Shown in pieces: positions 1 through 9,607 of a DNA stretch of 31,183 bases. The stretch lies in NCBI GenBank assembly GCA_030374735.1, contig JASCIV010000216.1, positions 1 to 31,183 on the forward strand. Direction: 5' to 3'. The notes under the pieces were generated by a model, which was not told the DNA's origin, ran no database searches, and saw only the letters and a program-made list of their open reading frames with translations. This DNA is from Gracilaria caudata. Taxonomy: Eukaryota > Rhodophyta > Florideophyceae > Gracilariales > Gracilariaceae. Made by a program: the position numbers and the translations under genes. The first letter of the stretch is position 1; each line of letters opens with the position of its first letter.

Positions 1-366
1 CGGAGAGGCATCAAATTTAGCAAATCTATGAGGATTTCCCTCTGCGATGAGCGTTCCAGGCACGTGTTTCGATTTTAAATCATCCCTGTTTTTGAGTGTG
101 TTTGGGAGGGTCGGCTTCTTCGTGGATATCTCTGAAACTAACTGGAGGTTCTTGTTTATATTTCAGTACTACAATAAGCAGATCATGATCTCTAAGATGA
201 GGCGAAGAACATAATAATTGCTCCCACCATTCCCGAGTTATGGCCATTTACTTTTCATAAAGCGTGATTCGTTGAACGAATTTTCGAATTAGGAGTTGAA
301 CGGTTACACGCTGAAGAGGCGACGCCTACAATGCCCCTCAGTTGAGGGCTCAACAGGCCTACAGGT

Positions 367-439
367 CAAGAGGGCGTAGAGACAAGGCGGTACGCCTGGC
401 GGTACGCATGGCGGTACGCCCTGTCTCTGCGCCCTCTTG
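367..439. repeat. Large imperfect inverted repeat with a triplicated GGCGGTACGC core
   Basis: Arms of 30 bp (367-396 and 410-439) are complementary apart from a few mismatches and flank a 13-bp loop. The arms begin and end with CAAGAGGGCG / CGCCCTCTTG. The central part holds three near-tandem copies of GGCGGTACGC with spacing of about 12 bp, so the structure is both inverted and directly repeated. It could be a foldback element, a MITE remnant or a regulatory hairpin. I found no clear target-site duplication around it. Confidence 0.75.
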
Positions 440-512
440 ATCGCTGCTCTGTCTGCTGTGGAGCGCATCCAATAATGGTCTTGCCATCGTACAGAATACA
501 GATGACCAGATC

Positions 513-533
513 ATACGATCATGATGATCGTAT
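513..533. repeat. Perfect 10-bp palindrome with 1-bp centre
   Basis: ATACGATCAT and its exact complement ATGATCGTAT are separated by one G. It lies about 220 bp upstream of the ATG at 752. It contains ATCATGAT, an octamer that recurs in the window. Role unknown. Confidence 0.8.
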
Positions 534-751
534 CATACGATGCAAAAATTCACTCATGCCGCTAAAAAACCCCCGGATTGGGATGCAGCACAAAATGAAT
601 TGAGCCGCCCCAGCGCGCAATGCACATCCTCCTCCAAACCAAACCTCTGTGCGTTCTCTCGCCGCGAAGCCGCCTTTCACTTTTCTCAACGCAGTCATGT
701 CTCTATTTCTTTGGACACAACTCTCTGGCCTCCTCCACACCCACGACCAAA

Positions 752-2050
752 ATGCGTCAATTACTTCTGTATACCCCTTTCTTGCTGCTTTTGCTGCCCT
801 CGGCATCAGCGTTCTGCCTGCCTTTCTCCATGGTTCTCTCCAAACTGTACTGGAGATATTGTTCTATGGTACGTCGGGGTGCCCCAAACTCTTTAATGCA
901 CCCTTTTCACAGAGCACATTTGCTTCAGCTTGTCGCTTATCTCAACGCCACCTATGCTCCATTCACCGCGCTCAAGCGAACTTGCATACCGGCAGCGCGA
1001 ATCCACAGTATGCAAAACAGTTTGAAGCTTGCGTCGCTACAAAATGCCCTTGGCGAAACCTACCGTAAGGAAAGCAAGCTTTTCTTTCTCCCTCCCGATA
1101 ACTACACCGACAATGAAATCGGCATGAACAATCCAAAACAGATGGTAGAAGCGCATGCGATTTGGAAAAATATTTCGAAAGCGTTGAACCAACCTGTTCA
1201 ACAAGTGAATATCAGCTCACTTCAACAGTTGCCCAAGGCGTTAACGTTTTTCTTCGATCCCTATGAAGACGCTAACAAGCAAATGTTCCGGCTTTACGAA
1301 ACTGGCGAAGAGGACATGATGAAAGCGCCTGACCTGGTAACATATGTGATACGAATCATAAGTCAATTTGAAATCGTGAAAGTAATTCCTCGAAAGCATA
1401 GCGTTCAACTGTTAAAACACTGCACGGCGCTGGTGTTTTCTGCTTGCAGGGCGTATAGAAAGGAAGGAGATGAGTTGCGCTTGCCACGCTTCTTCACGGC
1501 GTTTTATGACGATGCGGTACGGTTGGTGACAGCGAAGGAGGGTATAAGTGTGTCCCAGCTGCCTCTGATCTCAGCGTGGTTGATCCACAAGTATTTGAGG
1601 AAGGAGATACAGCGAATAAGTTCGTTCAAAACGTTTGGCGCGTTTAGATATCCAATGGCCTCAAAGCAAAGTATAATCAGAGTTCACGAACTGGACAAAG
1701 AAGTGTTTGGAAGAGTAAAGTTGATCATCGATGAATGGCAAGTTTGGAAAGCCTCAATCATGATAAGAAGTTTGAAGGCAAGCGTTCGTACTACCAAATC
1801 GTGTAAGAGAGGATCGTTTTCTTACAAAGTGACCAACCCACCGAATGCGCGTGAAAACTGTTGCATATCCGTATGCAAAGCTTCGCAATTGATCCATCGC
1901 ATTGGAATGAGCTCGAAACTAGAATGTTGTCGTGCGTGTAACGCTGCAAGATGTGCGATTGATAACAAGTCAAAGTTGTCTCAAGTGAGCACGATCCGCG
2001 TGAAGCCGTACGGGTACTCTCCTCCTGCAGTGATTCGCATCGTGCTGTGA
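752..2050 (+). CDS. Secreted protein with cysteine-rich C-terminus, unknown function
   Basis: This is a 432-residue protein that I do not recognise. An in-frame ATG at 620 exists, but the ATG at 752 has a better context (CCAAAATG) and directly precedes a classical signal peptide: a short basic start, then a run of leucines, ending in SASA near residue 20. Four N-glycosylation sequons are visible (Asn 65, 117, 140, 153), consistent with passage through the ER. The middle (about 90-340) is helical-looking and nearly free of cysteine. The last 80 residues carry eight Cys (351, 370, 371, 375, 392, 393, 396, 401), including two CC pairs spaced 21 residues apart, which suggests a compact disulfide-knotted tail. 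Extracellular, wall or vacuolar location is inferred. The frame is continuous, with no sign of introns. Confidence 0.72.
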   Translation: MRQLLLYTPFLLLLLPSASAFCLPFSMVLSKLYWRYCSMVRRGAPNSLMHPFHRAHLLQLVAYLNATYAPFTALKRTCIPAARIHSMQNSLKLASLQNALGETYRKESKLFFLPPDNYTDNEIGMNNPKQMVEAHAIWKNISKALNQPVQQVNISSLQQLPKALTFFFDPYEDANKQMFRLYETGEEDMMKAPDLVTYVIRIISQFEIVKVIPRKHSVQLLKHCTALVFSACRAYRKEGDELRLPRFFTAFYDDAVRLVTAKEGISVSQLPLISAWLIHKYLRKEIQRISSFKTFGAFRYPMASKQSIIRVHELDKEVFGRVKLIIDEWQVWKASIMIRSLKASVRTTKSCKRGSFSYKVTNPPNARENCCISVCKASQLIHRIGMSSKLECCRACNAARCAIDNKSKLSQVSTIRVKPYGYSPPAVIRIVL

Positions 2051-2706
2051 GACATAATGGCGTAGTGAACGAGAGTCCAGCTTTAACTTTGTCTACTTGG
2101 AATCGCTCATAGATACAAAAGAAGGTGGTCCACAACTTCAAAAAAGCTCTGGCGAGGGCGCGGGGAGCAAGCCGCGGCTTACACACGACGAGCCATAAAG
2201 GGGGCGAGCAAAGCGCCGTGTGGTGACAGCAACACCGCGTCACGCAGTGCGCCTGTGCTTCAAAATTTTTGAAAAAGAGCGCGTGACGCAGCGAGAGCAG
2301 CAATATAATCAGTTTAACTCTGTTAAACATATAAACCTGGTCCACCCGTGCGAGCGCAACGCGAAACGTTTCCGCGCGGACGGGCGTCTCTCCGAACAGC
2401 GTCGCCGTCGGCAAACGCTGGCGCTTCTCAGTCGAGACGTTCGCTAAGCCAACACAGCGGCAGAGACTTGCTCGCAAGAGTAGCTTGCACGCTGTCAACA
2501 GCGTGCTACGTCGAGGCTAAACATCCTTCAAAACTCGAGAGCGTCGTCGTTTTTGTTGACAGCTTGTTACGTACGACTGCGTAGACGTTCGCTCGAAAAC
2601 CTACTTTTAAAGATGCTGTCAATCAAAAGCCCTCCAGTTAAAATGTTTACTTACGAATCAGAGTCGAAAAAAAGGAATGCCCCCACAGTCTTGTTTTGCG
2701 ATCAAG
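2051..2706. other. Intergenic, tail-to-tail between the Cys-rich protein and SOD
   Basis: The two flanking genes converge on this 656-bp stretch, so it should hold both 3' ends. Short open frames are present in several readings, but none has a recognisable motif or a clear start. No AATAAA signal or clear repeat was seen. Confidence 0.5.
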
Positions 2707-3297
2707 TTACGAAGTAGGCAGTAAGTCGGGGTTGGCAAACCCAATCACACATCGAGCCTGTCGAGCACCAGCGCCTCCAGAGGGCTGGGCGCTTCTTCCC
2801 ATATCCTCCATCGCGTGAATAATCATTCCGCGACCAGTAATGCCACGTAGTTTGATAGCGTAGTCAACACGATCATACACAGCCTTTCCTTCTTCATCGG
2901 CAATGATAGATCCGAAATCACCCCAGTGACGCGGATGATCGCCGGGTAGACCGTGCAAACGATCGCTTCCAGACGGATCGGTGAAGTGTCCACCGGCCGA
3001 CTTTCCATCCGGCGTCTGGATGTCACCGTAAGTGTGAATGTGGAATCCATGGTGACCTGGAGTGAGACCGGTCAGTGAAGCGGTGATTCGCACGAAACAT
3101 CGGTTCTTGGTGGTCACCTCACGAATGAAGAAGGGATTGAAGTGCACGATACCCGTCACATTGTTCCCGGTGGTAGGAATGAAGTAGCATGTCAACGGCG
3201 GCTGCGCCAAGCATGGGTTCTTCCAAAAGATGGGCCGTGCACAAGCCAGTGACCACAAACAGAATAGAAGCAGCAGCGAAAACGGCTTGAAAGACAT
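2707..3297 (-). CDS. Secreted Cu/Zn superoxide dismutase
   Basis: Dismutates superoxide to hydrogen peroxide and oxygen; probably apoplastic or in the secretory pathway. The 196-residue protein starts at the ATG at 3297, directly before a signal peptide ending near Ala20. All metal ligands of the family are identifiable: Cu ligands His86, His88 and His161, bridging His104, and Zn ligands His115, His124 and Asp127. The active-site arginine is at 179 in GGAGAR. The usual intrasubunit disulfide is absent: the position of human Cys57 is Gly, and that of Cys146 is Arg with a Cys one residue later (183). Three extra cysteines (29, 37, 67) lie in the N-terminal strands, so the disulfide pattern must differ. 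A TATA box lies 98 bp upstream. SOD function is well supported by the complete ligand set; location is inferred from the signal peptide. Confidence 0.9.
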   Translation of the reverse strand: MSFKPFSLLLLFCLWSLACARPIFWKNPCLAQPPLTCYFIPTTGNNVTGIVHFNPFFIREVTTKNRCFVRITASLTGLTPGHHGFHIHTYGDIQTPDGKSAGGHFTDPSGSDRLHGLPGDHPRHWGDFGSIIADEEGKAVYDRVDYAIKLRGITGRGMIIHAMEDMGRSAQPSGGAGARQARCVIGFANPDLLPTS

Positions 3298-4155
3298 GAT
3301 TGCAGTTGCTGAGCAAGAAGAGGATGCGTAAAAAAGAGGCGGTGAACGACTAAGCACATCAAGCCGCGGCGTAGTGGCGCACTGCGCGATGCGGTTATAT
3401 AGCGCTTCAGCGTCGACGCAAACCAGCACAAGAGGACGAGTGTGACGCGCGTGAATTGCGCGAGCGTCTGACTAACCGTCTACTCACGCAGTCAACGTCT
3501 ACCGCCACGCTGTAAATCGCACAGCGACGGCGTTGCCCGAGAGGTGTTGCCCCATCCCCCACCCCGCGCGATGAACAAACGAGCCACATCGTTGATGATG
3601 GTGGACGCGTGACGGTCCACAAATATTATTGAACGCATCCAACCAAAATTGCCCCGAACACACGGGCCCAGCTGTAAACAGCGTGGCGCGTTACCTTCAA
3701 CCCCCTAGCCGCCGTTCCAGAGGAGTCTTGGACGGCGGAGCGACGCGCGCAATCGCGCTCACGGCGCATAGCCCTCCGTCGGCTGCCGACGTGCCCCGGA
3801 TGGCGCACAACTCGTAGCGCCCCCCCACCTCCCCCCAACGCAGCGCGCGCGCCGACGTCGGGCCACTTGGAGCGTCAGTGCTCATCAGCCAACATATCGA
3901 CGCGCAAATCGCTGTCACGCCGCTCTATTTCATTCGCATGGGCCGCACGCCGTCGGCACGCGTCATCCACACTCGCGCCGCTCACGGTCCTCTTCCAGCA
4001 AGCTGTCGCCTATCTTTGCGGCCCTCCTCCCGTGTAAACAAGTTGAACAACTGCTCAACGCAGTTGCTCACCCGCCGGAAATACCCACACGTTGTTGTAA
4101 ACTCCCACAGGAAATGCGCCACCTCACAACCTCCGAAAGCAGAACCCAACCATTA
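3298..4155. other. SOD promoter region and CPSF2 3' flank
   Basis: This 858-bp spacer separates two minus-strand genes. It carries the SOD TATA box at 3395-3401 and C-rich runs near 3820-3837. A small hairpin lies near the CPSF2 end (CAACTGC/GCAGTTG, 4048-4066). No gene is supported. Confidence 0.5.
3395..3401 (-). promoter_or_regulatory. TATA box of the SOD gene
   Basis: TATATAA on the minus strand, embedded in GC-rich DNA, 98 bp before the SOD ATG. The distance leaves room for a 5' leader of about 65-70 nt. Confidence 0.6.
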
Positions 4156-6603
4156 TCACCTGGGGATGATCAATTCATCGTACAGCAGGTCTCTAATTTT
4201 CATGTATTCCTCAGAGAAAGCTCCTTCAAGCGCAATTCGCTGCGCCGCCGTTTTCTTGACGAGCACCACAACTCCTGTTTCAACGTTTTGCACACACAAA
4301 GCCCCTCCAGCAAACTCAGCTTTGAGCCCGGCCTTGATCAGCTTGTCCAACAGTTGATTCAGCATCACTGTCCCAATCATGATTGTGCCATGTCCGCCCA
4401 CGTTTCCTTCATTGCCGTCCTTTTCGCCATCCACGTGCATTCCCTTTTCTCCCACATCCACCATCACGCCTGCGTCCTCGTCTTCTCCAGACCCATTCAT
4501 CGTCAAAACTTGTTTCCCGCTGGTGTCCCGCTCCTGCATCACCATGGCGTCCACAAATGCGATATGCGACAGGTTCACCGTCTTCCAGCTGAGACCGCTT
4601 ACCAGTCTGTCCTGCAACGAGAATCCACACATGGAAGTGCGGCTCGTGATGTCCACAGTTTCCAGGTCATGAGGAGCAACCACAAACGAACCGTCACTTC
4701 TGTCAAATCCAGAGCTTTGCATCCGATTCGAATTGAATACCTGCGAGTCCAAGTATTGTTTAAAATGAAGGGTCTCTTCCTCGCTTCCGGCAATCAACGT
4801 TACATGGCGCGGTTCAACTTCCTTCATCAAGCGCTTTAGAGAATCGCCATCACATAGACCGGCAAAGTCCACAACATGCAACTCGCAGGCTACATTTAGC
4901 GTTACAGCTTCCTCAATATACTCTGCAGGCACTTCCTCCCGAATCAAATCAGCGTCTGTCGTCAGCTCCCCTTGTTTCTTCTCTTCCACTTCTCTGAACG
5001 GTGCTCCTTCCCCGGGGTCTTCCCCGATCATAAAACAGTCAGTGTCTACTATCTGTCCGTACTCGTCCCACGAAGGTCGTGGAGCTTTTTGGAACGGAAA
5101 TGTTCCCAAATTTGGTCTTCTCGGACGAACATCGTAACGCCGCATGAACTCCAAGATCTTTTCATCGTCTCCTATGGGCGTCAAATCGCCGTTCACAGCC
5201 TCCAGTACATTCTTTTCCACATTGGTTTTGTCATCCACGTCCATCGCATCCACTTTCGCAGACGCGGGCGTACTGTGATCAATAGCTGATTCTGCTAAAG
5301 CCTTGAGCTCCTCCTTCTTTCGATCTTCCTCTTCTTTTCGTTTCTGCTCCATTTCTGCTGCCTTTCTCAGTCGTTCGCTTTCGCGCCATTTCTGCAGTTC
5401 CTCACCTTTAAGGTATTCCTTTCTTCGGATGGTGATTGGAATCTGGAAGGAATCAGAGGAAGAAGTGTTGCCCGCAGCGTTTGTTACATGTTCATGCAGA
5501 GTTGCGTACAATGTGTTTGGCGGTGGACGATCGACAAGAATTACTGAGTTGCGAGGTTGCGAGCACCATTGTGTGAAGAGATGTCTGGAGGCGCCCACCT
5601 CCAAAGACACTGAAGACGCTAACAAGACAAGCGGTTTTGAAAATTGGTCCAACTGCTTAACAGACTGTAGCAACTTTACATGCTTCATATCAAAGATGTT
5701 ATCTCGTGACACATCAAATCTCCGTACTACTTCATCACTCATCCATTCAATCATGCTCCTCGCAAACTCAAACGTGCGTACAGAAAGGTCATGTAAAATA
5801 ACTAATGTGGCAGAGCGTAGAAAGGCATCATTGTGCCAAAACTCATCCAACAGAATTGCGAGCTCTATGATTCGACCGGCAGTATCTACTGGAATCAGCA
5901 CGTTTCCAGATCGCGAGATTGTAGAGCGAATGAGGTCGACAAGCGCTGAAGGTTTGGCAGACTCCGTCTTGCTTTGCGCTCGGGTAGCTGAGATGAGTAA
6001 ATGGCTCGGTCGCGAAAAAGAGTTGAGAGTGGTAGGATTGAGATGACGTTCGCGGCGATGGTTGAAATGAACGGCATACAATATGGTTTCGGTCTCCTTC
6101 TGAATGCTCCATACAGCACCGCCCAACATGTGGCCAGCTGCGTGCGGAGTTATGACGACTTTGTGCGCTCCATGAGCGGTGAGCGGGTGACGCTGTTGAT
6201 ACTTGAGCAGATGAAAATGATCTTCCAGTTCAAACGCAGAATCGACGTCATCCAGATTGAACGACGAAAACTGGGTCTGAGCAGATCTGGACAGGTACGC
6301 GTTGTACATGAACATATGGCCCATGCGCCACACCGGCAAGGTTGCAAACACGGGTGCATTGAGATTCAAGTGACGAAAGGCGTAAGGAAGCGCGCCCAGA
6401 TGCGAGATGTCCGCGTGCGACAGAAGCACGGCGTTGACCTTGGGGGCGATTTGGCGCAGGTTTTGTAGGTGCTCATGGTTGAAGGAAATGTCCCAGCCAA
6501 TGTCGAGCAGAATGTTGAAGCCATCGATGGTGAGCAGGTGGGACACAGCGTGCGAGGTGGTGTGCGAGCCGTAGACGGGCGTGATTTGAATGGAGACGCC
6601 CAT
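4156..6603 (-). CDS. CPSF2: Cleavage and polyadenylation specificity factor subunit 2 (CPSF100)
   Basis: Nuclear subunit of the mRNA 3'-end processing complex and pseudo-nuclease partner of CPSF73. The 815-residue frame starts at ATG 6603; the open frame runs a little further upstream but has no ATG. Family landmarks are clear: an N-terminal metallo-beta-lactamase fold (LLDIGWD near 32, LLSH..ISHLGALPYA at 60-75, FATLPVWRMGHMFMY at 86-100, FNLDDVDSAF at 115-124), then ITPHAAGHMLGG and YAVHFNHRRERHLNP at 151-190. The metal-binding HxHxDH of active enzymes is degraded here (His63-Ala-Asp-Ile-Ser-His68), as expected for CPSF100, so it should be catalytically inactive. A beta-CASP region follows, then a highly charged Glu/Lys/Arg segment around 390-430 and a C-terminal domain. 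There are no introns. The next gene upstream lies across a 1.2-kb spacer. Confidence 0.95.
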   Translation of the reverse strand: MGVSIQITPVYGSHTTSHAVSHLLTIDGFNILLDIGWDISFNHEHLQNLRQIAPKVNAVLLSHADISHLGALPYAFRHLNLNAPVFATLPVWRMGHMFMYNAYLSRSAQTQFSSFNLDDVDSAFELEDHFHLLKYQQRHPLTAHGAHKVVITPHAAGHMLGGAVWSIQKETETILYAVHFNHRRERHLNPTTLNSFSRPSHLLISATRAQSKTESAKPSALVDLIRSTISRSGNVLIPVDTAGRIIELAILLDEFWHNDAFLRSATLVILHDLSVRTFEFARSMIEWMSDEVVRRFDVSRDNIFDMKHVKLLQSVKQLDQFSKPLVLLASSVSLEVGASRHLFTQWCSQPRNSVILVDRPPPNTLYATLHEHVTNAAGNTSSSDSFQIPITIRRKEYLKGEELQKWRESERLRKAAEMEQKRKEEEDRKKEELKALAESAIDHSTPASAKVDAMDVDDKTNVEKNVLEAVNGDLTPIGDDEKILEFMRRYDVRPRRPNLGTFPFQKAPRPSWDEYGQIVDTDCFMIGEDPGEGAPFREVEEKKQGELTTDADLIREEVPAEYIEEAVTLNVACELHVVDFAGLCDGDSLKRLMKEVEPRHVTLIAGSEEETLHFKQYLDSQVFNSNRMQSSGFDRSDGSFVVAPHDLETVDITSRTSMCGFSLQDRLVSGLSWKTVNLSHIAFVDAMVMQERDTSGKQVLTMNGSGEDEDAGVMVDVGEKGMHVDGEKDGNEGNVGGHGTIMIGTVMLNQLLDKLIKAGLKAEFAGGALCVQNVETGVVVLVKKTAAQRIALEGAFSEEYMKIRDLLYDELIIPR

Positions 6604-7792
6604 TGCGCTGGTGGCACTCTCGCCGCGCACAGCGCGCGCAGCGGCTCGGCGTTTGGAGACGAAGCGATTCGCTTCACGCTTGGTATCTACAGTCGTCGAA
6701 GCGAATTCTGGATGCGGCGGATGTGCTGCAGCTTGGAGTGGTCTCTCTCAAGTCGAGAAGCGACTGCGGGACGTGTGCTGCTCCTGTGCTACGTGTATTC
6801 GTGTGAAAACTGCTATTTCAAATACCAGTTTTTCAAACTTAAATTTTAAAGCATCATCATGATCATGAATTGTGAATCATGATACAATGATTGTCGCGGA
6901 TTCCGTTTAGAGATTCAGATGACTCTAGTAGTAGGATTATCCTACTAGGATACTGTTCCGCATTTCTATCTTTCAATCTCGTCGCAGGCTTCGGAGTCCT
7001 AAGTTAAGACATTGAAAGATGGCTGCAGAAGTTGAATTCAATTCACCTTCTTGTTGGAAAATGAACCATGAGAGGCTGGGGATATTGGGATTGGTAGCAT
7101 AGATAACATTTGATAAAAACCTCGATAGATGTTTCAGTCTGCGTAAGCAGTTCGCAACCGATGGCTTTCGCCTTCTCATCTCTTGTTTGGGTGTTGTATT
7201 CTAATTTTCTGAAGGGAATCCTATCGACATTTACAGCCATGTCATATGAGACAAGACAAGGCGAAACGAGTATCAGCTTTTCGTAGAATGGAACAGCTGT
7301 TACAGCTTAGTAATTGAAAAGCCGTTTCCAAAATAAAGAAGAAGAACAGCTGTTGAAGTCAGTGCCTGCTTCTATCGGAAACAGAGTATTTCTTTGGCAG
7401 GCGGAAGTAGCTCTGTCTCAGCTTTCGGTGGGCAACACTCCGTTTCTTGATCCATTCGGGTCGCATTTGTCAGGAAAGAGGCTGTTCTGAAAGTGTCGCC
7501 CTCATGTACTGAATGACGTACAGCATTTTGTTTTACGTTGTCCGTTGCGAACTTTGTCTCGAAGAACATGTTTGCAGCTTTCTCAAGATCGTCGAGGATT
7601 GACAGTAGCAGATATCATCAAGAAATGGCCTGAAAGAATGTTGGTTTACCTGGTGCGGGAGCGTTTCTTTGAACAGAGACGCTCTGCAGTAGTAGTAATT
7701 AAACTACTGTACCTGTCAAAGAGAGAGAGAGAAGGTGAGACGTCGTGCTCGGACGCGCACATGCACTCCGCTTTCCTTCTGCAACCTCTCAT
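6604..7792. other. Intergenic, CPSF2 promoter side, with a LINE-tail insertion
   Basis: This 1.19-kb stretch contains the CPSF2 5' flank, two ATCATGAT octamers (6856-6863, 6876-6883), a palindrome AGTAGGAT/ATCCTACT around 6929-6950, and a short hairpin CAGTAGT/ACTACTG near 7687-7710. It also holds the 42-bp LINE-tail insertion at 7302-7343. Short minus-strand open frames at about 6973-7240 have no recognisable domain. Confidence 0.5.
7291..7354 (+). mobile_element. 42-bp LINE-tail insertion with 11-bp target-site duplication
   Basis: GAACAGCTGTT occurs at 7291-7301 and again at 7344-7354, enclosing 42 bp (7302-7343). The insert starts ACAGCTTAGTAATT and ends AAATAAAGAAGAA. The same start motif and tail occur, in reverse orientation, in the LINE remnant at 23661-24007. 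Perfect variable-length duplications, a shared 3' end and severe 5' truncation are the hallmarks of target-primed reverse transcription. Confidence 0.8.
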
Positions 7793-9607
7793 CTATTCCG
7801 ACTTGTGAAAACCATCATTGTTTCTCCAGATACGAATCATGGCCCGTATCTCCTCAACACTAACTGTTGGTCGCTTCCGCTCAAACTTATCTACCGCCTC
7901 AGCCGCCGACGACAGTACCACCTGCCTATCATCACCAAATTCTTCCCATGTCATCTCTCCTATGTTCTCCAGTTGTAGCTGCTCAAGCTTTGGACACAAA
8001 TCGCTCAATTGCTGTAGAAAAACCGGAAGTCCAAGAACAAACTTTTCCGTCACCTCTACAAACCCCTCTCGGGGATGGCCTTCAACATTTTCTCTGGGCA
8101 TTCTCAAGCATATGTTCTTTATGTCCACCAAGCGTTGTAACACTCGTTGCAACAAATATCCATGGTCTGGTGCGTGTGAAACTATCTCGAATGACACTGA
8201 AAGTGAGTCAACCACTTCTGTCACGGAAAGAACTACTTCCAAGAATTCATATGCTTCCTCATTCGCCGTTGCATTGTCCTCATGGGTCATTACGCGCAAA
8301 AGATTTGTGTGGTCCTCTCTCTCATCCCACGAGAAAAAACGTGTACCTCGCCTGAAAGTAAAAGGAGCCCATAATTTACGTATGGTATCTGCTTTGGCGA
8401 TATAGGCCAGTGTTGCTTCACGATGCTCGCTGGTATGATGGAAGAACTTGTCCACGACCACTCTCCCGGTTATGTACATGGCATGCAAATCCTTCTTATC
8501 ACGCATGAAAATCATGGATGGCATGAATGGTGCGCGCTGAACAGTTTTCGACGCAATGCAGGGCATGAGATGCACCGTATTGGTAAACGTTTTGTGCCAA
8601 TGTCCAATAGGGGGGCCAAGGGCGACACAGTTGTGACCCGCTTCCAGGGATAAGAGAGTAGATAATCCAAGGGCAGGAGCGATGGCCGTGACCCAGCTTT
8701 CGAGCAACTGAACATCTGTGAACAGGGAGAGTATTCGCAGACCGCATTGCTGAAGGTCGTTGATGCGCAATTGATCCACAACAGGTTGCAACTCTTCCAA
8801 ATCGTAAGCCTCAAATTCAAGGTCCCGACGAGATGCACCGGTAACGGCCATGGACAGATATTTGAGTCTTGGAGTATGCACTGTATGTGAGGTACAAACA
8901 AAGTTCATGAAGTCAGTGACGACTTTGTTTTCACGTTCGCGGATATCGAAGTCCCGGGACAGTTGAAATGACGTATAAAAGTCTTCAAGCTTGCCACAAG
9001 AATTGGAATAGTATGCCCGAAGGTGTTGTATGCTGACGAGGTCGATACTGCAAATTCTTGCCTTCTCTAAGCAACAGATGGAAGTAGAGTTGTGTGCGTT
9101 GGCTAGGTATTGCATCGTGGCTGCCGATGGATTTTCAATAGTGAGCTTTTTCAAGGTAGTGGGGAAACGAATTGGATGCGCGATGCTTTGATCAATGTAC
9201 GTATGTAGTTCTTCAACGCGTCGTGTTCGTGGTAGCGAGAAAGCTAGATGCTTCTTGTCTTCAGGTAGTCTCACGCTACTAAGTTTTGGAAGATTGCGAA
9301 GAAGCCACAGCACATGGGCATCTGAATGAGTGTGATGATTCAAAGGAGGTGGATGTGAGGAACCATCGTCAAGATGAAGTTGAGTGATATTGTTTCGGAA
9401 TATAGTGTACAACTGCTGGCATGTTTGCGCCAGTGAAAAGGAGGGTGCAATTGTACGAATAGTATGTGGTGTCAACTTCTCTACCAGGCCAAGATGCGCC
9501 AGAATCCTTCGAAGCACCTCATCGGGTAGATCCAAAATCTTTGGTACGAAAGGTGTTCGCACACGCCGTTTTCGTGAAGATCTCTCCTTCTTGCTTCGTT
9601 TCGGCAT
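7793..9607 (-). CDS. F-box protein with basic N-terminus
   Basis: Probable substrate-recognition subunit of an SCF (SKP1-cullin-F-box) ubiquitin ligase. The 604-residue protein begins at ATG 9607 with a strongly basic stretch (residues 3-17, KRSKKERSSRKRR), a likely nuclear localisation signal. An F-box follows at about 22-70: ILDLPDEVLRRILAHL, then a second half ending in LAQTCQQLYTIFR. The rest is leucine-rich and shows no Kelch or WD motif. Irregular segments such as LPKLSSVRLPED, TLKKLTIENPS, LKYLSMAV, CPKLEQLQLENIGEM suggest a degenerate leucine-rich-repeat substrate domain. F-box assignment is fairly firm; the substrate is unknown. Uninterrupted frame. Confidence 0.8.
   Translation of the reverse strand: MPKRSKKERSSRKRRVRTPFVPKILDLPDEVLRRILAHLGLVEKLTPHTIRTIAPSFSLAQTCQQLYTIFRNNITQLHLDDGSSHPPPLNHHTHSDAHVLWLLRNLPKLSSVRLPEDKKHLAFSLPRTRRVEELHTYIDQSIAHPIRFPTTLKKLTIENPSAATMQYLANAHNSTSICCLEKARICSIDLVSIQHLRAYYSNSCGKLEDFYTSFQLSRDFDIRERENKVVTDFMNFVCTSHTVHTPRLKYLSMAVTGASRRDLEFEAYDLEELQPVVDQLRINDLQQCGLRILSLFTDVQLLESWVTAIAPALGLSTLLSLEAGHNCVALGPPIGHWHKTFTNTVHLMPCIASKTVQRAPFMPSMIFMRDKKDLHAMYITGRVVVDKFFHHTSEHREATLAYIAKADTIRKLWAPFTFRRGTRFFSWDEREDHTNLLRVMTHEDNATANEEAYEFLEVVLSVTEVVDSLSVSFEIVSHAPDHGYLLQRVLQRLVDIKNICLRMPRENVEGHPREGFVEVTEKFVLGLPVFLQQLSDLCPKLEQLQLENIGEMTWEEFGDDRQVVLSSAAEAVDKFERKRPTVSVEEIRAMIRIWRNNDGFHKSE

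Larger units (their letters stand above)
1..751. other. Upstream intergenic DNA with hairpins
   Basis: I see no convincing gene here. An in-frame stretch at the left edge stops at about 78 and is too short to call. The stretch holds a 12-bp palindrome (AGATCATGATCT, 180-191), a short hairpin GTTGAG/CTCAAC near 340-353, a 30-bp-armed inverted repeat (367-439) and a 10-bp-armed palindrome (513-533). It leads into the secreted protein gene starting at 752. No TATA box stands out. Confidence 0.5.

Noticed and set aside
6604..6630. Longer CPSF2 start at 6630
   Set aside because: The codon there is GTG. The ATG at 6603 places the start in register with the family N-terminus.
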